Of a DNA stretch of 12,423 nt, positions 1 through 8,699 are shown piece by piece; the first letter of the stretch is position 1; every line of letters starts with the position of its first letter. Origin of the DNA: SAR116 cluster bacterium. Lineage in GTDB: Bacteria > Pseudomonadota > Alphaproteobacteria > Puniceispirillales > Puniceispirillaceae. The position numbers were made by a program, and so were the translations under genes. The stretch lies in the NCBI GenBank assembly GCA_002722385.1, contig PBLR01000006.1, forward strand, positions 12,001 to 24,423, in the 5' to 3' direction. The notes under the pieces are model-generated. The model saw nothing but the letters and a program-made list of their open reading frames with translations, did not search any database and was not told the DNA's origin.

Positions 1-150
1 AGCTGGCCGCAACTGGCGGCTGAAACGGCTCAGGATATTGTCAGGCTATTATTTGCTGATGCGGTGAAGGTGGTGTTACGGGTCAGTGCCCTGTTTGCGT
101 TTGTCGCCGCGGCTATGGCGTTACTTTACCGCCGCGAAGATGCCCAATGA
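1..150 (+). CDS. C-terminal end of a membrane protein, probably a transporter (partial)
   Basis: An open frame runs in from the left edge with no start in the window and stops at TGA 148-150, giving the last 49 residues. The visible part has an amphipathic stretch, then one strongly hydrophobic segment (about residues 26-43, ending AAAMALLY), then a short basic tail with RRRED. A final membrane helix followed by a charged cytoplasmic tail is what the end of a major facilitator superfamily permease, for example a DHA2-type exporter, usually looks like. The fragment is too short to prove the family. The next gene follows in the same direction after 11 bp, so the two probably share a transcript. 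That this is a real coding end is fairly sure; the transporter label is inference. Confidence 0.55.
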   Translation, partial: SWPQLAAETAQDIVRLLFADAVKVVLRVSALFAFVAAAMALLYRREDAQ

Positions 151-156
151 AGGAGG
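151..156 (+). promoter_or_regulatory. Shine-Dalgarno site deciding the start of the 162-575 gene
   Basis: AGGAGG lies five bases before the ATG at 162. An in-frame ATG at 147 overlaps the preceding stop codon (ATGA), but it would place this strong site inside the coding sequence and has no comparable site of its own. The ATG at 162 is therefore the better start. Confidence 0.8.
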
Positions 157-161
157 GCAAT

Positions 162-575
162 ATGATTAAAGATGATGCGCCAATTCTGGTTACATTAGAT
201 CAGATTATGGCTGATTATGATGGGACGTTGGATAGCTTCATGACGGCTCAGCCTGATGCACAAAATATCCTTATTCACTGGTCAGTGAGTGTTGATGTCA
301 AAGGTCAGGGCCAGCAGGCCTTTCAGGTGGGTGTGGCGGTATGTTTTACCGAGCTTCTGGCCGAGGAAGCCAAAGACCAACTTGCCCAAATAGCAGACCC
401 TGGCACAGGACTTGTTTTTGCTTATATTCCTGCATGGCAGTACGGTCAGAAAGACTTTGGAATCTTTATTGAGCAGACCTCGTTCGGTGAAATTCTGACC
501 AATTCCCTGATCGCAGAGGTGATCGAAAAAGCCGCAATAGAAGAAATGCTGGACGCCCGCTACCGCGCCTCATAA
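162..575 (+). CDS. Small hypothetical protein, 137 aa
   Basis: I do not recognise this protein. From the ATG at 162 it encodes 137 residues, acidic overall, with no signal peptide, no clear membrane helix and no cysteine or histidine cluster suggesting metal binding. The middle alternates hydrophobic and polar residues (HWSVSVDVKG, then QVGVAVCF) as in beta strands, and the C-terminal third (from about residue 112) looks helical, so a small soluble alpha/beta domain is likely. The strong ribosome binding site and position 11 bp behind the upstream membrane-protein gene suggest it is truly expressed and co-transcribed. Its last six bases overlap the end of the convergent SDR gene. A longer version starting at 147 (142 aa) is possible but less likely. 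Function unknown. Confidence 0.75.
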   Translation: MIKDDAPILVTLDQIMADYDGTLDSFMTAQPDAQNILIHWSVSVDVKGQGQQAFQVGVAVCFTELLAEEAKDQLAQIADPGTGLVFAYIPAWQYGQKDFGIFIEQTSFGEILTNSLIAEVIEKAAIEEMLDARYRAS

Positions 576-1424
576 TCTGACCAGAATCCGATCCAGAACT
601 TTACCGGGCAGAAGTCGTTTTAAGACCCAGGCAATTTGCGTCACGCGGGTAATGCGGTATCTGAGTTTGGGGTGGGTAGATTCACAAGCATCAATAACCG
701 CCATGCTGACCGCATCAGGCTGTAATTCAAACAGGTCTGGCGGGCTGTCATCAGGTGCGGTCAGTCGCGGAATGACCTTGTCCGTGTAAGTTGGCCTCAA
801 GACTGAGGATTGCCAATCAATCCAGCGCTGGAAATGAGGATAGCTGTTTTGTCTGATCCGTGTGCGTATCGGGCCGGGCTCAACCAGAATGACCTTGATC
901 TCACTGTCCTTTAATTCCAGACGAAGTGTATCAGACAGGCCTTCAAGGGCAAATTTGGTGGCATTATAGGCCCCGCGGAACCGCAAGGCGGCAAAGCCCA
1001 GAACAGACGAGTTTTGAATAAGGCGTCCGTGACCTTGTTCGCGCATGACCTTTACGGCCAGACGGGTCAGGTGATGCCAGCCAAAAAAATTCGCTTCGAA
1101 TATTTGTCTCAAGGCTGCTGTCGGCAGATCTTCAACAGCCCCCGGAATGGCATAGGCCCCGTTATTGAACAACACATCCAGACGCCCGCCAGTCATGTTC
1201 ATCGCGGTCTGAAAACCACGCTCAATTGACCCCTCATCTTCATAATCCAGCACAAAGCTGGTCAGCCCCATTTGGGTCAATTTCCGGCAGTCATCCTCTT
1301 TCCGGCAGGTCGCCAGAACCTGCCAGCCTCTTGCCTTCATGGTCAATGCAGCATCCCGGCCAATACCGCTGGAACAGCCTGTGATCAGGATTGTTTTTGT
1401 CGGCGCAGACTTGGAACCTGTCAT
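570..1424 (-). CDS. SDR family NAD(P)-dependent oxidoreductase
   Basis: A classical short-chain dehydrogenase/reductase of 284 aa, expected to be a soluble cytoplasmic enzyme that oxidises or reduces an alcohol/carbonyl pair with NAD(P). Visible are the Rossmann cofactor loop TGCSSGIG (residues 15-22), the structural NNGA motif (87-90, a common variant of NNAG), the helix-4 Asn in ANFFG (about 112), the catalytic Ser in QNSSVLG (139-140) and the catalytic YNATK (Tyr153, Lys157), followed by the PGPIRTR stretch near 193-199. The substrate cannot be read from the sequence. Its start ATG overlaps the hflX stop codon (ATGA, 1421-1424), and the bases before it carry only a weak ribosome binding site, so translation is probably coupled to hflX. 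Its stop overlaps the convergent small gene. The family call is very sure; the role is unknown. Confidence 0.93.
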   Translation of the reverse strand: MTGSKSAPTKTILITGCSSGIGRDAALTMKARGWQVLATCRKEDDCRKLTQMGLTSFVLDYEDEGSIERGFQTAMNMTGGRLDVLFNNGAYAIPGAVEDLPTAALRQIFEANFFGWHHLTRLAVKVMREQGHGRLIQNSSVLGFAALRFRGAYNATKFALEGLSDTLRLELKDSEIKVILVEPGPIRTRIRQNSYPHFQRWIDWQSSVLRPTYTDKVIPRLTAPDDSPPDLFELQPDAVSMAVIDACESTHPKLRYRITRVTQIAWVLKRLLPGKVLDRILVRL

Positions 1425-2728
1425 GACACAGTCTCATCGACTGGGGCCATCGGCCATTGTTTTTTGAATCTGGCTTTATTGGCGCGGCTCAGGCTAGCTT
1501 TGACCACATGCTGGCCTGTTTCATTATAATGCGAATCTAAAATTCGGGCATGCTGGTGCAGCCAGGCACTGGCCGCACCATGGTCAGGGCTGATGGTGAT
1601 TTCGCACAGGCTGTCCGCTTGGGCAAAATATCGATCAATCTGGGTCAGGACATCTTCAACACCCGTGCCTGTCAGGGCTGAACAGGTCAGCGCGCGACCG
1701 GCCGTTCCCGTGGCTATAAAGGGCAGGTCAACATCTTCCTCTGCAGCATCTGCCTTGTTGAAGATATGCAAAATTCTGTCGTCTCTTGCTTGTTCATCTA
1801 GCCCGATATCCTCCAGCACGGTGGCCACATCAAGGGCTTCTTCTGCACATAGGTCTGATGACATATCATGCACATGCAGAACCAAATCTGCTTGGACCAC
1901 TTCTTCCAGAGTAGACTTGAACGCCTCAACCAGCTCGGTTGGCAGGGCGCTGATAAAGCCTACTGTATCCGCTAACACAATCTGACGGCCAGAAGGCAGA
2001 TGCATGCCGCGCATCGTCGGATCCAGCGTGGCAAACAGCATGTCTTTGGACAGCACATCTGCACCTGTTAGCCTGTTAAACAGAGTAGATTTGCCGGCAT
2101 TGGTGTAACCAACAAGGGCAACTGTCGGTGTCTCTGACCGGTCTCGGTTACGACGTTGCAGGCCTCTTGTACGTTCAACATCAGATAGCTCTTTTTTGAT
2201 TTGTTTGACCTGGTCTGTCAGCATGCGCCGGTCAAGCTCAATCTGACGCTCACCCGGGCCGCCCAAAAACCCGCCTCCGCCACGTTGCCGCTCAAGGTGA
2301 GTCCATGAGCGGACAAGACGGCTTTTCTGGAAGGTCAAGGCGGCCAGTTCAACCTGCAGGCGGCCGGCATGTGTGCTTGCGCGGGCGCCAAAAATTTCCA
2401 GAATGAGGGCTGTTCTGTCGATCACCTTACATTTCAGGGCGGTTTCCAGGTTGCGATGCTGCACCGGGCTGAGGCTGGTATTGATGATCAGCAAGGGATG
2501 GTCATGATATTCAGCCAGCCCTGCCAGCCGGTCAACCACACCCGGGCCAAGATACATTCCTGACCACGGTTTTGACAGGGAAATGATTTCCTGATGCACC
2601 ACTTCCAACTGAATGGCCTCAGCAAGACCAGCGGCTTCCTCCAGCTTTGTCTGTGGTGTGCGGGCTAAGCCCGGCTGCGGTGCCTGCTTCAGCTCTGGCT
2701 GCACGATAAAGGCGGTTTGTAAGCCCAT
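1421..2728 (-). CDS. hflX: Ribosome-associated GTPase HflX
   Basis: HflX is a GTPase that binds the large ribosomal subunit and, in studied bacteria, splits stalled ribosomes during heat or antibiotic stress. The 435-residue protein has the HflX N-terminal domain, then the glycine-rich family signature GGGGFLGGPGERQIELDRR (about 150-168), and the G domain: G1 GYTNAGKS (207-214), G2 region FATLDPT (about 222-228), G3 DTVGF (254-258), G4 NKAD (324-327) and G5 SAL (about 350-352). All nucleotide-binding motifs are intact. The start at 2728 is preceded by GGGAG four bases upstream (complement of 2733-2737). The SDR gene follows with an ATGA overlap. In many alphaproteobacteria hflX follows hfq; here it instead lies divergently beside htpG, with 118 bp between. 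A possible heat-shock promoter is noted at 2807-2837. Confidence 0.96.
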   Translation of the reverse strand: MGLQTAFIVQPELKQAPQPGLARTPQTKLEEAAGLAEAIQLEVVHQEIISLSKPWSGMYLGPGVVDRLAGLAEYHDHPLLIINTSLSPVQHRNLETALKCKVIDRTALILEIFGARASTHAGRLQVELAALTFQKSRLVRSWTHLERQRGGGGFLGGPGERQIELDRRMLTDQVKQIKKELSDVERTRGLQRRNRDRSETPTVALVGYTNAGKSTLFNRLTGADVLSKDMLFATLDPTMRGMHLPSGRQIVLADTVGFISALPTELVEAFKSTLEEVVQADLVLHVHDMSSDLCAEEALDVATVLEDIGLDEQARDDRILHIFNKADAAEEDVDLPFIATGTAGRALTCSALTGTGVEDVLTQIDRYFAQADSLCEITISPDHGAASAWLHQHARILDSHYNETGQHVVKASLSRANKARFKKQWPMAPVDETVS

Positions 2729-2773
2729 AATACTCCCGTTTCATCATCCAAAGCATAGAACGTCTGATGACAT

Positions 2774-2804
2774 CTTGAAAACAGCTCTGTGTCTGCCCAC
2801 ATAA
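2774..2804 (+). promoter_or_regulatory. Predicted RpoH heat-shock promoter of htpG
   Basis: The sequence shows CTTGAA at 2774-2779, a 16-base spacer, and CCCACATAA at 2796-2804. This resembles the sigma-32 (RpoH) -35 CTTGAA and -10 CCCCATNT elements. It lies 42 bp before the htpG ATG, which predicts a leader of about 35-40 nt. The same arrangement, with the same spacer length, is found before clpB. Assignment to RpoH rests on motif similarity and on the nature of the downstream gene. Confidence 0.75.
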
Positions 2805-2806
2805 GG

Positions 2807-2837
2807 CGAAATACGTTAAACACAACAAGGTTTCAAG
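2807..2837 (-). promoter_or_regulatory. Possible RpoH-type promoter of hflX
   Basis: On the minus strand there is CTTGAA (complement of 2832-2837), a 16-base spacer, then CGTATTTCG (complement of 2807-2815). The -35 and the spacer match the htpG and clpB elements, but the -10 is a poor match to CCCACATA. The -35 lies on the htpG ribosome binding site, so the coincidence could be chance. hflX is part of the heat-shock regulon in E. coli, which makes the reading plausible but not strong. Confidence 0.3.
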
Positions 2838-2846
2838 AGGTTACAT

Positions 2847-4751
2847 ATGGCAAGCAAAACTCATGCGTTTGAAGCTGACACCGGTAAAATTCTGGATATC
2901 GTTATTAATTCCTTGTATTCGAACAAGGAAATTTTTCTTCGTGAACTCATTTCAAACGCCTCTGATGCGATCGATAAACGCCGTTATCTGGCGGCGACTG
3001 ACCAGTCTCTGCAAAGTGATGAGGCTGCCGCCATTACGCTTGTTGCTGATGCGAAAGCCAAGACCCTCACGATCAGAGATAACGGTATTGGGCTGAATGC
3101 AGATGATCTGACCTCTTCGCTGGGCACCATTGCGCGATCAGGCTCAAAAGCGTTTTTAGAACAGGTTGAGCAGGCCAAGAGTGCAGAACCCAAAGGGGAC
3201 AAGAAGACAAAAGATGCTGCTTTCTCCCTTATTGGTCAGTTCGGGGTCGGGTTTTATTCTGCCTTTATGGTTGCTGATAAGGTTGAGGTCATTTCCCTGA
3301 AAGCAGGAGAGGGGGCCGCGCATAAATGGACATCTGACGGACGTTCAGGATATCAGATTGATAAAGCCGAGCGCGCAAATGCCGGCACAGATATTATTTT
3401 GTATCTGAAGAAAGATGCAAAGGATTATCTGGATGAAACACGGCTGTCTTATCTGGTGCGCAAATATTCAGATCATTTGAGCTATCCTGTGTTCTGGCAG
3501 CCGCCAAAGGTGGATGAGCCGCGCCAGCTTAATTCAGGTTCTGCTATTTGGACACGCCAGAAGTCAGAAATTTCTGATGAGGATTACACCCAGTTCTATC
3601 GGCAGATTGGGGCCGGGTATGATGAACCGTTCATGACCCTGCATAACCGGACAGAAGGTGTTCTGAACTATACCAGCTTGCTGTTCCTGCCAACGTCACG
3701 GCCGTTTGATCTGTTTAACCCGGACCGCAAATCACGCATGCAGCTCTATATCAACCGCGTGTTTATCACCGAAGAATGTGAAGATATTGTGCCGCCCTGG
3801 CTGCGGTTTGTGCGCGGCGTTATTGATACACCTGATCTGGACCTGAATGTCAGCCGCGAGATGCTGCAGCACAACCCGGCTGTGGTCAAAATCGGTAAGG
3901 CTGTGGTGAAACGCGTGTTAACAGAATTGCAGAAGAAAAAAGATAAAGAGCCGGAAGCCTATGCCGCTTTCTGGTCTGAATTTGGCATTGTGCTGAAAGA
4001 AGGTCTTTATGAGGATCAGGATAACCGGGACAAACTGCTTGGCTTGAGCTTGTTCACTTCTGCTAGAACAGGTCAGTTAATCTCTCTGGCTGACTATGTT
4101 GCTGCTATGTCAGACAAACAGGATAAGATTTACACCCTGTCTGCTGAAACAGTTGAGCAGGCGCAAAACAGCCCTCATCTTGAAGGGTTCAGGGCGCGCG
4201 ATATTGATGTTCTGCTGATGACTGATCCAGTGGATGAGTTCTGGATGCAGGCGGTTCATGAATTTGACGGCAAGGCATTTGCCTCTGCCTCACGCGGCGC
4301 CATCAACCTTGATGAAATTGCCCCGAAACCATCATCTGACGAGGCAGACAACCAGCCAGCAGATGATGAAGAGCTTGCGCCTCTGCTGGCGAAGGTAAAG
4401 AGCATTCTTGGAGATACGGTCAAAGATGTGCGCCTGTCAAAGACACTGACAGACAGCCCTGTCTGTCTGGTCGCTGATGAAGAGGGTATGGATATCCAGA
4501 TGGAACGTCTGATGAAAGCCCATAACAAGGATTTTACCGGTGCGCCCCGCATTCTTGAATTGAATCCGTCGCATGGTCTGATCACAGGGTTGAAAGACAA
4601 AATCAAAGCTGATCAGGACCCAGATCTGGTGCATGATGCAGCCACTATGCTGTTTGATCAGGCCCTGATTCTGGAAGGTCGGACACCCGTAAATTTGACT
4701 GAGTTTGCCAGCCGGATGACCCGGCTGATGCAGCGCGGCGTTTCTGCTTAA
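2847..4751 (+). CDS. htpG: Molecular chaperone HtpG (bacterial Hsp90)
   Basis: HtpG is the cytosolic homodimeric Hsp90 ATPase that remodels client proteins, usually together with DnaK. At 634 aa it is close to the E. coli length (624). The N-terminal GHKL ATPase domain shows LRELISNASDAIDK with catalytic Glu33 and Mg-ligand Asn37, DNGIGL with adenine-binding Asp78, the lid sequence SSLGTIARSGS, GQFGVG (130-135) and GTDIILYLK. The middle domain carries YINRVFITE (Arg304) and LNVSREMLQ with Arg337, the residue that contacts ATP phosphate. The C-terminal dimerisation domain starts after an acidic linker near residues 490-510, and there is no MEEVD tail, as expected in bacteria. AAGAGG (2835-2840) sits six bases before the ATG. 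A predicted heat-shock promoter lies upstream. The stop overlaps the end of the convergent exported-protein gene by three bases. Confidence 0.98.
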   Translation: MASKTHAFEADTGKILDIVINSLYSNKEIFLRELISNASDAIDKRRYLAATDQSLQSDEAAAITLVADAKAKTLTIRDNGIGLNADDLTSSLGTIARSGSKAFLEQVEQAKSAEPKGDKKTKDAAFSLIGQFGVGFYSAFMVADKVEVISLKAGEGAAHKWTSDGRSGYQIDKAERANAGTDIILYLKKDAKDYLDETRLSYLVRKYSDHLSYPVFWQPPKVDEPRQLNSGSAIWTRQKSEISDEDYTQFYRQIGAGYDEPFMTLHNRTEGVLNYTSLLFLPTSRPFDLFNPDRKSRMQLYINRVFITEECEDIVPPWLRFVRGVIDTPDLDLNVSREMLQHNPAVVKIGKAVVKRVLTELQKKKDKEPEAYAAFWSEFGIVLKEGLYEDQDNRDKLLGLSLFTSARTGQLISLADYVAAMSDKQDKIYTLSAETVEQAQNSPHLEGFRARDIDVLLMTDPVDEFWMQAVHEFDGKAFASASRGAINLDEIAPKPSSDEADNQPADDEELAPLLAKVKSILGDTVKDVRLSKTLTDSPVCLVADEEGMDIQMERLMKAHNKDFTGAPRILELNPSHGLITGLKDKIKADQDPDLVHDAATMLFDQALILEGRTPVNLTEFASRMTRLMQRGVSA

Positions 4752-5995
4752 GGAGTATGGGTCAGGCGTAATTCGGCCTTATCAACCAGAGTCTGTAAAA
4801 GTATGTCCTCATCGCCGGAAAAATCATCTGCGGTGAGGGCGCGGGGTTGGGCAAACAGGTTCAACCTGCCACCTGCCCGAATGAAGTCTGCGATTGGTGC
4901 GGCCAGCAGGCCGGCTGACTGGCTGAGTTGATCATAGATTTGATATTCTGTCATCAGGGCAAGCTGGCGTCTGTCTGGCAGGCCGAAGCTGGATGACAGG
5001 CTGTCATATATGAATAATGCCCCTGAATCCCTGACAGAAAGAGAGACGGATTTGAACAGACTTGCCGCCAGAGCCGCTTGGTGTTCTGGCGGGGTGTCCG
5101 AGGTTGTGCCGTCCTCCATCTGCAACAGCCGCCTATAGCGTTCAGCATCAATACCGGTATCTACATCAAGGTCCATCCCCAGTAAGTTATCTGCGTCCAG
5201 TTCCAGCCTCAGCTCACCATCAAATTGTCCAGGGGTGAATCGGCTTAATACAGAGGCCTGAGCATCAATCTGCAGGGCCTCCAGCCCCAGCCCAGACAGC
5301 ATGAACCGGAACATAAATGATGTGTCCCCAGAGCCGGATGGTGTCAGTCTGGCCGCTTTCAGCTTAACCTCTGACACATGCTGGCCTTGCGGTAACTGAT
5401 TATTCATCAGGTCTGGATTGCCATCTGCAACAAACTCTTCAATTTCCAGCAGAAACCCTTCATCAGGTGCCGTTATAAACACCTTGGTCAGTTTAAGATA
5501 GCTGGGCCGGGCGCGGTCTTCATGCAATCTTTCAGCAAGCTGGTTCAAAGAGCCGGGTTGTTCCAGATAAATATTTTCTATCTGTAACTGTTCACTCTTC
5601 AATTCGTAATCATAACCTGATGGTGATGTGCTGATCAGCGCGGCATTAACAATTTCAGCCTTTTCAATCCAGTCAAGAGACTGCATTGTTCCGGTAGCGT
5701 TCAGCACCACACGATCGGCTGTAAACTCCTCACCTTGTTCAGAACGGATAACCACATCCTCAATATCAATGACTTGCTGGCCATAGGTCTCTGACATTTT
5801 GAAGCTGCCTGAGGCGTAACTTAAGTCATAGCCATCAAAGGTCATGCTGACCTCAGCCCGGCTTAAGGAAATGGTCAGCCCGTAAACACTTATGATGAAA
5901 AGAAGCAGGCGCAAGAGATACCGAAAGCCTGAATCAGCAGACAGGCTGAACACACATCGTCTGGATATTCGGACGGGGTGGGTGTTTATCTCCAT
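4748..5995 (-). CDS. Exported hypothetical protein, 415 aa
   Basis: I cannot name this protein. The N-terminus looks like a Sec signal peptide with a long basic n-region: Arg-rich residues 9-13 and 25-29, a hydrophobic core about 27-45, and a likely cleavage site after SRA (residue 47). An uncleaved anchor is also possible. The mature part has no further membrane helix. It is acidic and rich in strand-like repeats of the type 'DIEDVVIRSEQGEEFTADRVVL', reminiscent of periplasmic beta-rich proteins such as AsmA-like or lipid-handling proteins, but this is only an impression. A C-terminal segment (about 355-400) with GGRLNLFAQPRALT followed by a short helix resembles a pattern seen in uncharacterised alphaproteobacterial exported proteins. 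It lies 91 bp downstream of clpB on the same strand and may be read from the clpB promoter. The start has only a modest AAGG site three bases upstream and no better in-frame ATG before the hydrophobic core. Confidence 0.8.
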   Translation of the reverse strand: MEINTHPVRISRRCVFSLSADSGFRYLLRLLLFIISVYGLTISLSRAEVSMTFDGYDLSYASGSFKMSETYGQQVIDIEDVVIRSEQGEEFTADRVVLNATGTMQSLDWIEKAEIVNAALISTSPSGYDYELKSEQLQIENIYLEQPGSLNQLAERLHEDRARPSYLKLTKVFITAPDEGFLLEIEEFVADGNPDLMNNQLPQGQHVSEVKLKAARLTPSGSGDTSFMFRFMLSGLGLEALQIDAQASVLSRFTPGQFDGELRLELDADNLLGMDLDVDTGIDAERYRRLLQMEDGTTSDTPPEHQAALAASLFKSVSLSVRDSGALFIYDSLSSSFGLPDRRQLALMTEYQIYDQLSQSAGLLAAPIADFIRAGGRLNLFAQPRALTADDFSGDEDILLQTLVDKAELRLTHTP

Positions 5996-6086
5996 GCGCG
6001 CCTTTCGCTAACGTTACTCTGTGCCCGTACTTTAGCTTATCATAAAAAACACTCGCCTGGGCAAAACAATCTGCTGCACAGCCTGA

Positions 6087-8699
6087 TTATGAGCCGGTTT
6101 GTTTCAATGTTTGCTGGTTTGTCTGTATCAGCAGGCCGTCTGGTACATCTGTTTTTACAATATCAATCGTCTCACCAGAATTGATTTTTCCCTGCAGCAG
6201 AGCTTCAGCCAGCTTGTCCTGGACATGGGTTTGGACGACACGCTTCAGCGGCCGGGCCCCATAATGCGGGTCATACCCTTTATCAGCCAGCCACGACCGG
6301 GCTTCTGGGGTCAGGTTAAGTCTGATTTCCCTGTCTACAAGCCGTGTCTGCAAAGCGGCCATCTGGATATCAACAATTGCTGACATATGCTCCCGGCTCA
6401 GACGTTGGAACAGCAACACCGAATCCAGACGGTTCAGAAATTCTGGCCGAAAGGCGGCCTGAACTTCCTCCATAACCGCGTCACGTGCTTGTTCAACAGA
6501 GGCGCCATCTTCCAAAGCCAGCAGAGGCCCAGATCCCAAATTTGAGGTCAGCAGGATAAGCGTGTTGCGAAAATCAACTTTGCGGCCATGCCCGTCTGTC
6601 AGATGGCCATCATCAAGGACCTGCAACAGGATATTAAAAATATCAGGATGCGCCTTTTCAATTTCGTCGAACAGAACCAACTGATAAGGCCTGCGCCGGA
6701 CGGCCTCGGTCAGGGCCCCGCCCTCATCATAACCCACATAACCCGGCGGGGCGCCAATCAGGCGAGAGACAGCATGTTTTTCCATATATTCAGACATATC
6801 CAGCCGCAATACAGCGTCTGCATCATCAAACAGAAATTCAGCCAGACTTTTGGCCAATTCAGTTTTACCAACCCCTGTTGGCCCCAGCATCAAAAAGCTG
6901 CCCAACGGCTGGTCAGGGTCATTCAGGCCGGCTCTGGCCCGCCTGACAGCATTTGAAATCACCTGAATGGCTTGTTCCTGGCCAATGACCCGTTTGCCAA
7001 GGCTGGTTTCCATATCCAGAAGCTTGTCCTGTTCCTCGCGCATCATTTTGGCAACCGGAATCCCGGTCCATTGGCTGATCACCTGGGCGATATGCCTTTG
7101 TTCAACCTGTTCATCAACAAGGTCTGAACCGGATAGCTCTTCTTTTGCGCTGTCCAGCTCATTTTGCAGGCCGGGCAATATGGCATAGGTCAGCTCAGCC
7201 GCACGCTCCAAATCCCCTTTCCGTTGTGAGATATCCAGCGTGTGCCGGGCGTCCTCTATACGTTGTTGCAGGGCGGATATTTCGCTCATCTTACGTTTGA
7301 CAGCTTCCCATTTCTGGGTCAGCTCTTCTGACTCGCCTTGTAACTCCTCAAGTTGGGCGGTCAGGCTCTCCAGCCTCTTTTGATTGGTATTGGCCGTTTC
7401 TTCACGCATCAGGGCGGCCTGTTCGATTTTCAGCTGCATAATTTGCCTGTCGACAGCTTCCAGCTGTTCTGGCTTGCTGTCTGAACGGATGCGGATATGG
7501 CTGGCGGCCTCATCAACCACATCTATCGCCTTATCCGGCAGGAACCGCTCATTAATGTAACGGTTAGACAGCTGGGCTGCCGAAATGAGCGCGTCATCTG
7601 TTATGCGGATACCGTGATGAAGTTCGTATTTTTCTTTCAATCCTCTGAGGATAAAGATCGTGTCCTCTACGCTTGGCTCGCCCACAAACACAGGCTGGAA
7701 CCGGCGGGTGAGGGCGGCATCAGCCTCCACATATTTGCGGTACTCATCCAGTGTGGTCGCACCAATACAATGCAGCTTGCCGCGGGCCAGAGCTGGTTTC
7801 AACAGGTTTGAGGCATCCATTGCCCCGTCTGTTTTGCCCGCCCCGACCAGCTGGTGCATCTCATCAATAAAGACGATGATTTCGCCTTCTGCGGCGTCTA
7901 TCTCATCCAGAACCGCCTTCAGCCGTTCTTCAAACTCACCTCGGTATTTTGCACCAGCGACCAGAGCCCCCATATCCAGAGACAGCAAGGTTTTATCTGC
8001 CAGAGCCTCAGGCACATCTTTGTTGATAATCCGCTGGGCAAGACCTTCAGCAATGGCTGTCTTGCCGACGCCAGGGGCGCCAATAAGAACCGGATTATTT
8101 TTGGTACGGCGTGCCAGAATCTGAATTGTGCGCCGAACTTCCTCATCCCGGCCAATCACCGGGTCAAGATTGCCTTGCAAGGCAAGAGCGGTCAGATCTG
8201 TTGTATATTTTGACAGGCTTTCCATCATTTCGTCACCAACATCACTGTCGATGGTGCGGCCTTTCCGGATGCCCGCTATCGCCTGGTTCAGCGTTTCGGC
8301 ATCTAACCCGGCTTCACGCAACAGCCTTGCGGCCTTGGCTTCTGACTGGCACACAGCTGCCAGAAGTGCATCCAGCGCAACAAAGCTGTCTCCTTGTGCC
8401 TTTGCCCAATCTTCTGCAAGAGCCAGGATACGGCCCAAATGAGCATCTATCTGCAAATTATCTGCGCCACTGCCTGTTACAACAGGGAGTTTATCCAGCT
8501 CATCAGCCAGACCCTGTTTCAGGCTCTGCAGGTTGGTCCCTGCCCGGGCCAATAGTTTACCTGCCATCTGCTGTTCATCATCCAGCAAGGCTGACAACAG
8601 ATGCAGGTCGGTCATTTTCTGATGATGACGACGCAAGGCAACCTTCTGGGCATCGCTGATGACCTGACGTACAGAAGCTGTAAACTGCTCGCTATTCAT
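6087..8699 (-). CDS. clpB: ATP-dependent disaggregase ClpB (Hsp100)
   Basis: ClpB is a hexameric AAA+ machine in the cytoplasm that, with DnaK, pulls polypeptides out of aggregates after heat stress. The 870-aa protein has all domains in order: the N-terminal Clp repeat domain (about 1-145), AAA-1 with Walker A GAPGVGKT (207-214) and Walker B FIDE (Asp279, Glu280), the pore loop [11 protein letters not shown], the long M-domain coiled coil (about 410-525, rich in Glu/Gln/Leu), and AAA-2 with Walker A GPTGVGKT (606-613), Walker [14 protein letters not shown] and the pore loop GYVGYDEGG. The M-domain separates it from ClpA, and no IGF/L loop for ClpP docking is seen. Length is typical, with a short polar C-terminal tail beyond the conserved end. 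AGGAG (complement of 8707-8711) lies seven bases before the ATG. A predicted heat-shock promoter is at 8755-8785. Confidence 0.98.
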   Translation of the reverse strand: MNSEQFTASVRQVISDAQKVALRRHHQKMTDLHLLSALLDDEQQMAGKLLARAGTNLQSLKQGLADELDKLPVVTGSGADNLQIDAHLGRILALAEDWAKAQGDSFVALDALLAAVCQSEAKAARLLREAGLDAETLNQAIAGIRKGRTIDSDVGDEMMESLSKYTTDLTALALQGNLDPVIGRDEEVRRTIQILARRTKNNPVLIGAPGVGKTAIAEGLAQRIINKDVPEALADKTLLSLDMGALVAGAKYRGEFEERLKAVLDEIDAAEGEIIVFIDEMHQLVGAGKTDGAMDASNLLKPALARGKLHCIGATTLDEYRKYVEADAALTRRFQPVFVGEPSVEDTIFILRGLKEKYELHHGIRITDDALISAAQLSNRYINERFLPDKAIDVVDEAASHIRIRSDSKPEQLEAVDRQIMQLKIEQAALMREETANTNQKRLESLTAQLEELQGESEELTQKWEAVKRKMSEISALQQRIEDARHTLDISQRKGDLERAAELTYAILPGLQNELDSAKEELSGSDLVDEQVEQRHIAQVISQWTGIPVAKMMREEQDKLLDMETSLGKRVIGQEQAIQVISNAVRRARAGLNDPDQPLGSFLMLGPTGVGKTELAKSLAEFLFDDADAVLRLDMSEYMEKHAVSRLIGAPPGYVGYDEGGALTEAVRRRPYQLVLFDEIEKAHPDIFNILLQVLDDGHLTDGHGRKVDFRNTLILLTSNLGSGPLLALEDGASVEQARDAVMEEVQAAFRPEFLNRLDSVLLFQRLSREHMSAIVDIQMAALQTRLVDREIRLNLTPEARSWLADKGYDPHYGARPLKRVVQTHVQDKLAEALLQGKINSGETIDIVKTDVPDGLLIQTNQQTLKQTGS

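Noticed and set aside
147..161. ATG at 147 overlapping the upstream stop as ATGA
   Set aside because: It would place the strong AGGAGG site inside the gene, and the ATG at 162 is correctly spaced from it.
2619..2828. 69-codon minus-strand frame overlapping the hflX start and the intergenic region
   Set aside because: It is in another frame over the HflX N-terminus and covers the predicted htpG promoter; the protein shows no family features.
5996..6086. Possible terminator or independent promoter between clpB and the exported-protein gene
   Set aside because: On the minus strand there is a run of six T preceded by only a poor stem, which is not a convincing terminator. TTGTTT (complement of 6064-6069) and TATGAT (complement of 6039-6044) could be a sigma-70 promoter, but the 19-base spacer is too long to trust. 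An 8-bp palindrome TAACGTTA at 6009-6016 stands alone.
8111..8659. 182-codon open frame on the plus strand, with a further one at 7660-8124
   Set aside because: Both lie wholly antisense to the conserved ClpB coding sequence. They have no ribosome binding site context that stands out and no recognisable domains, and are best explained as shadows of clpB codon use.
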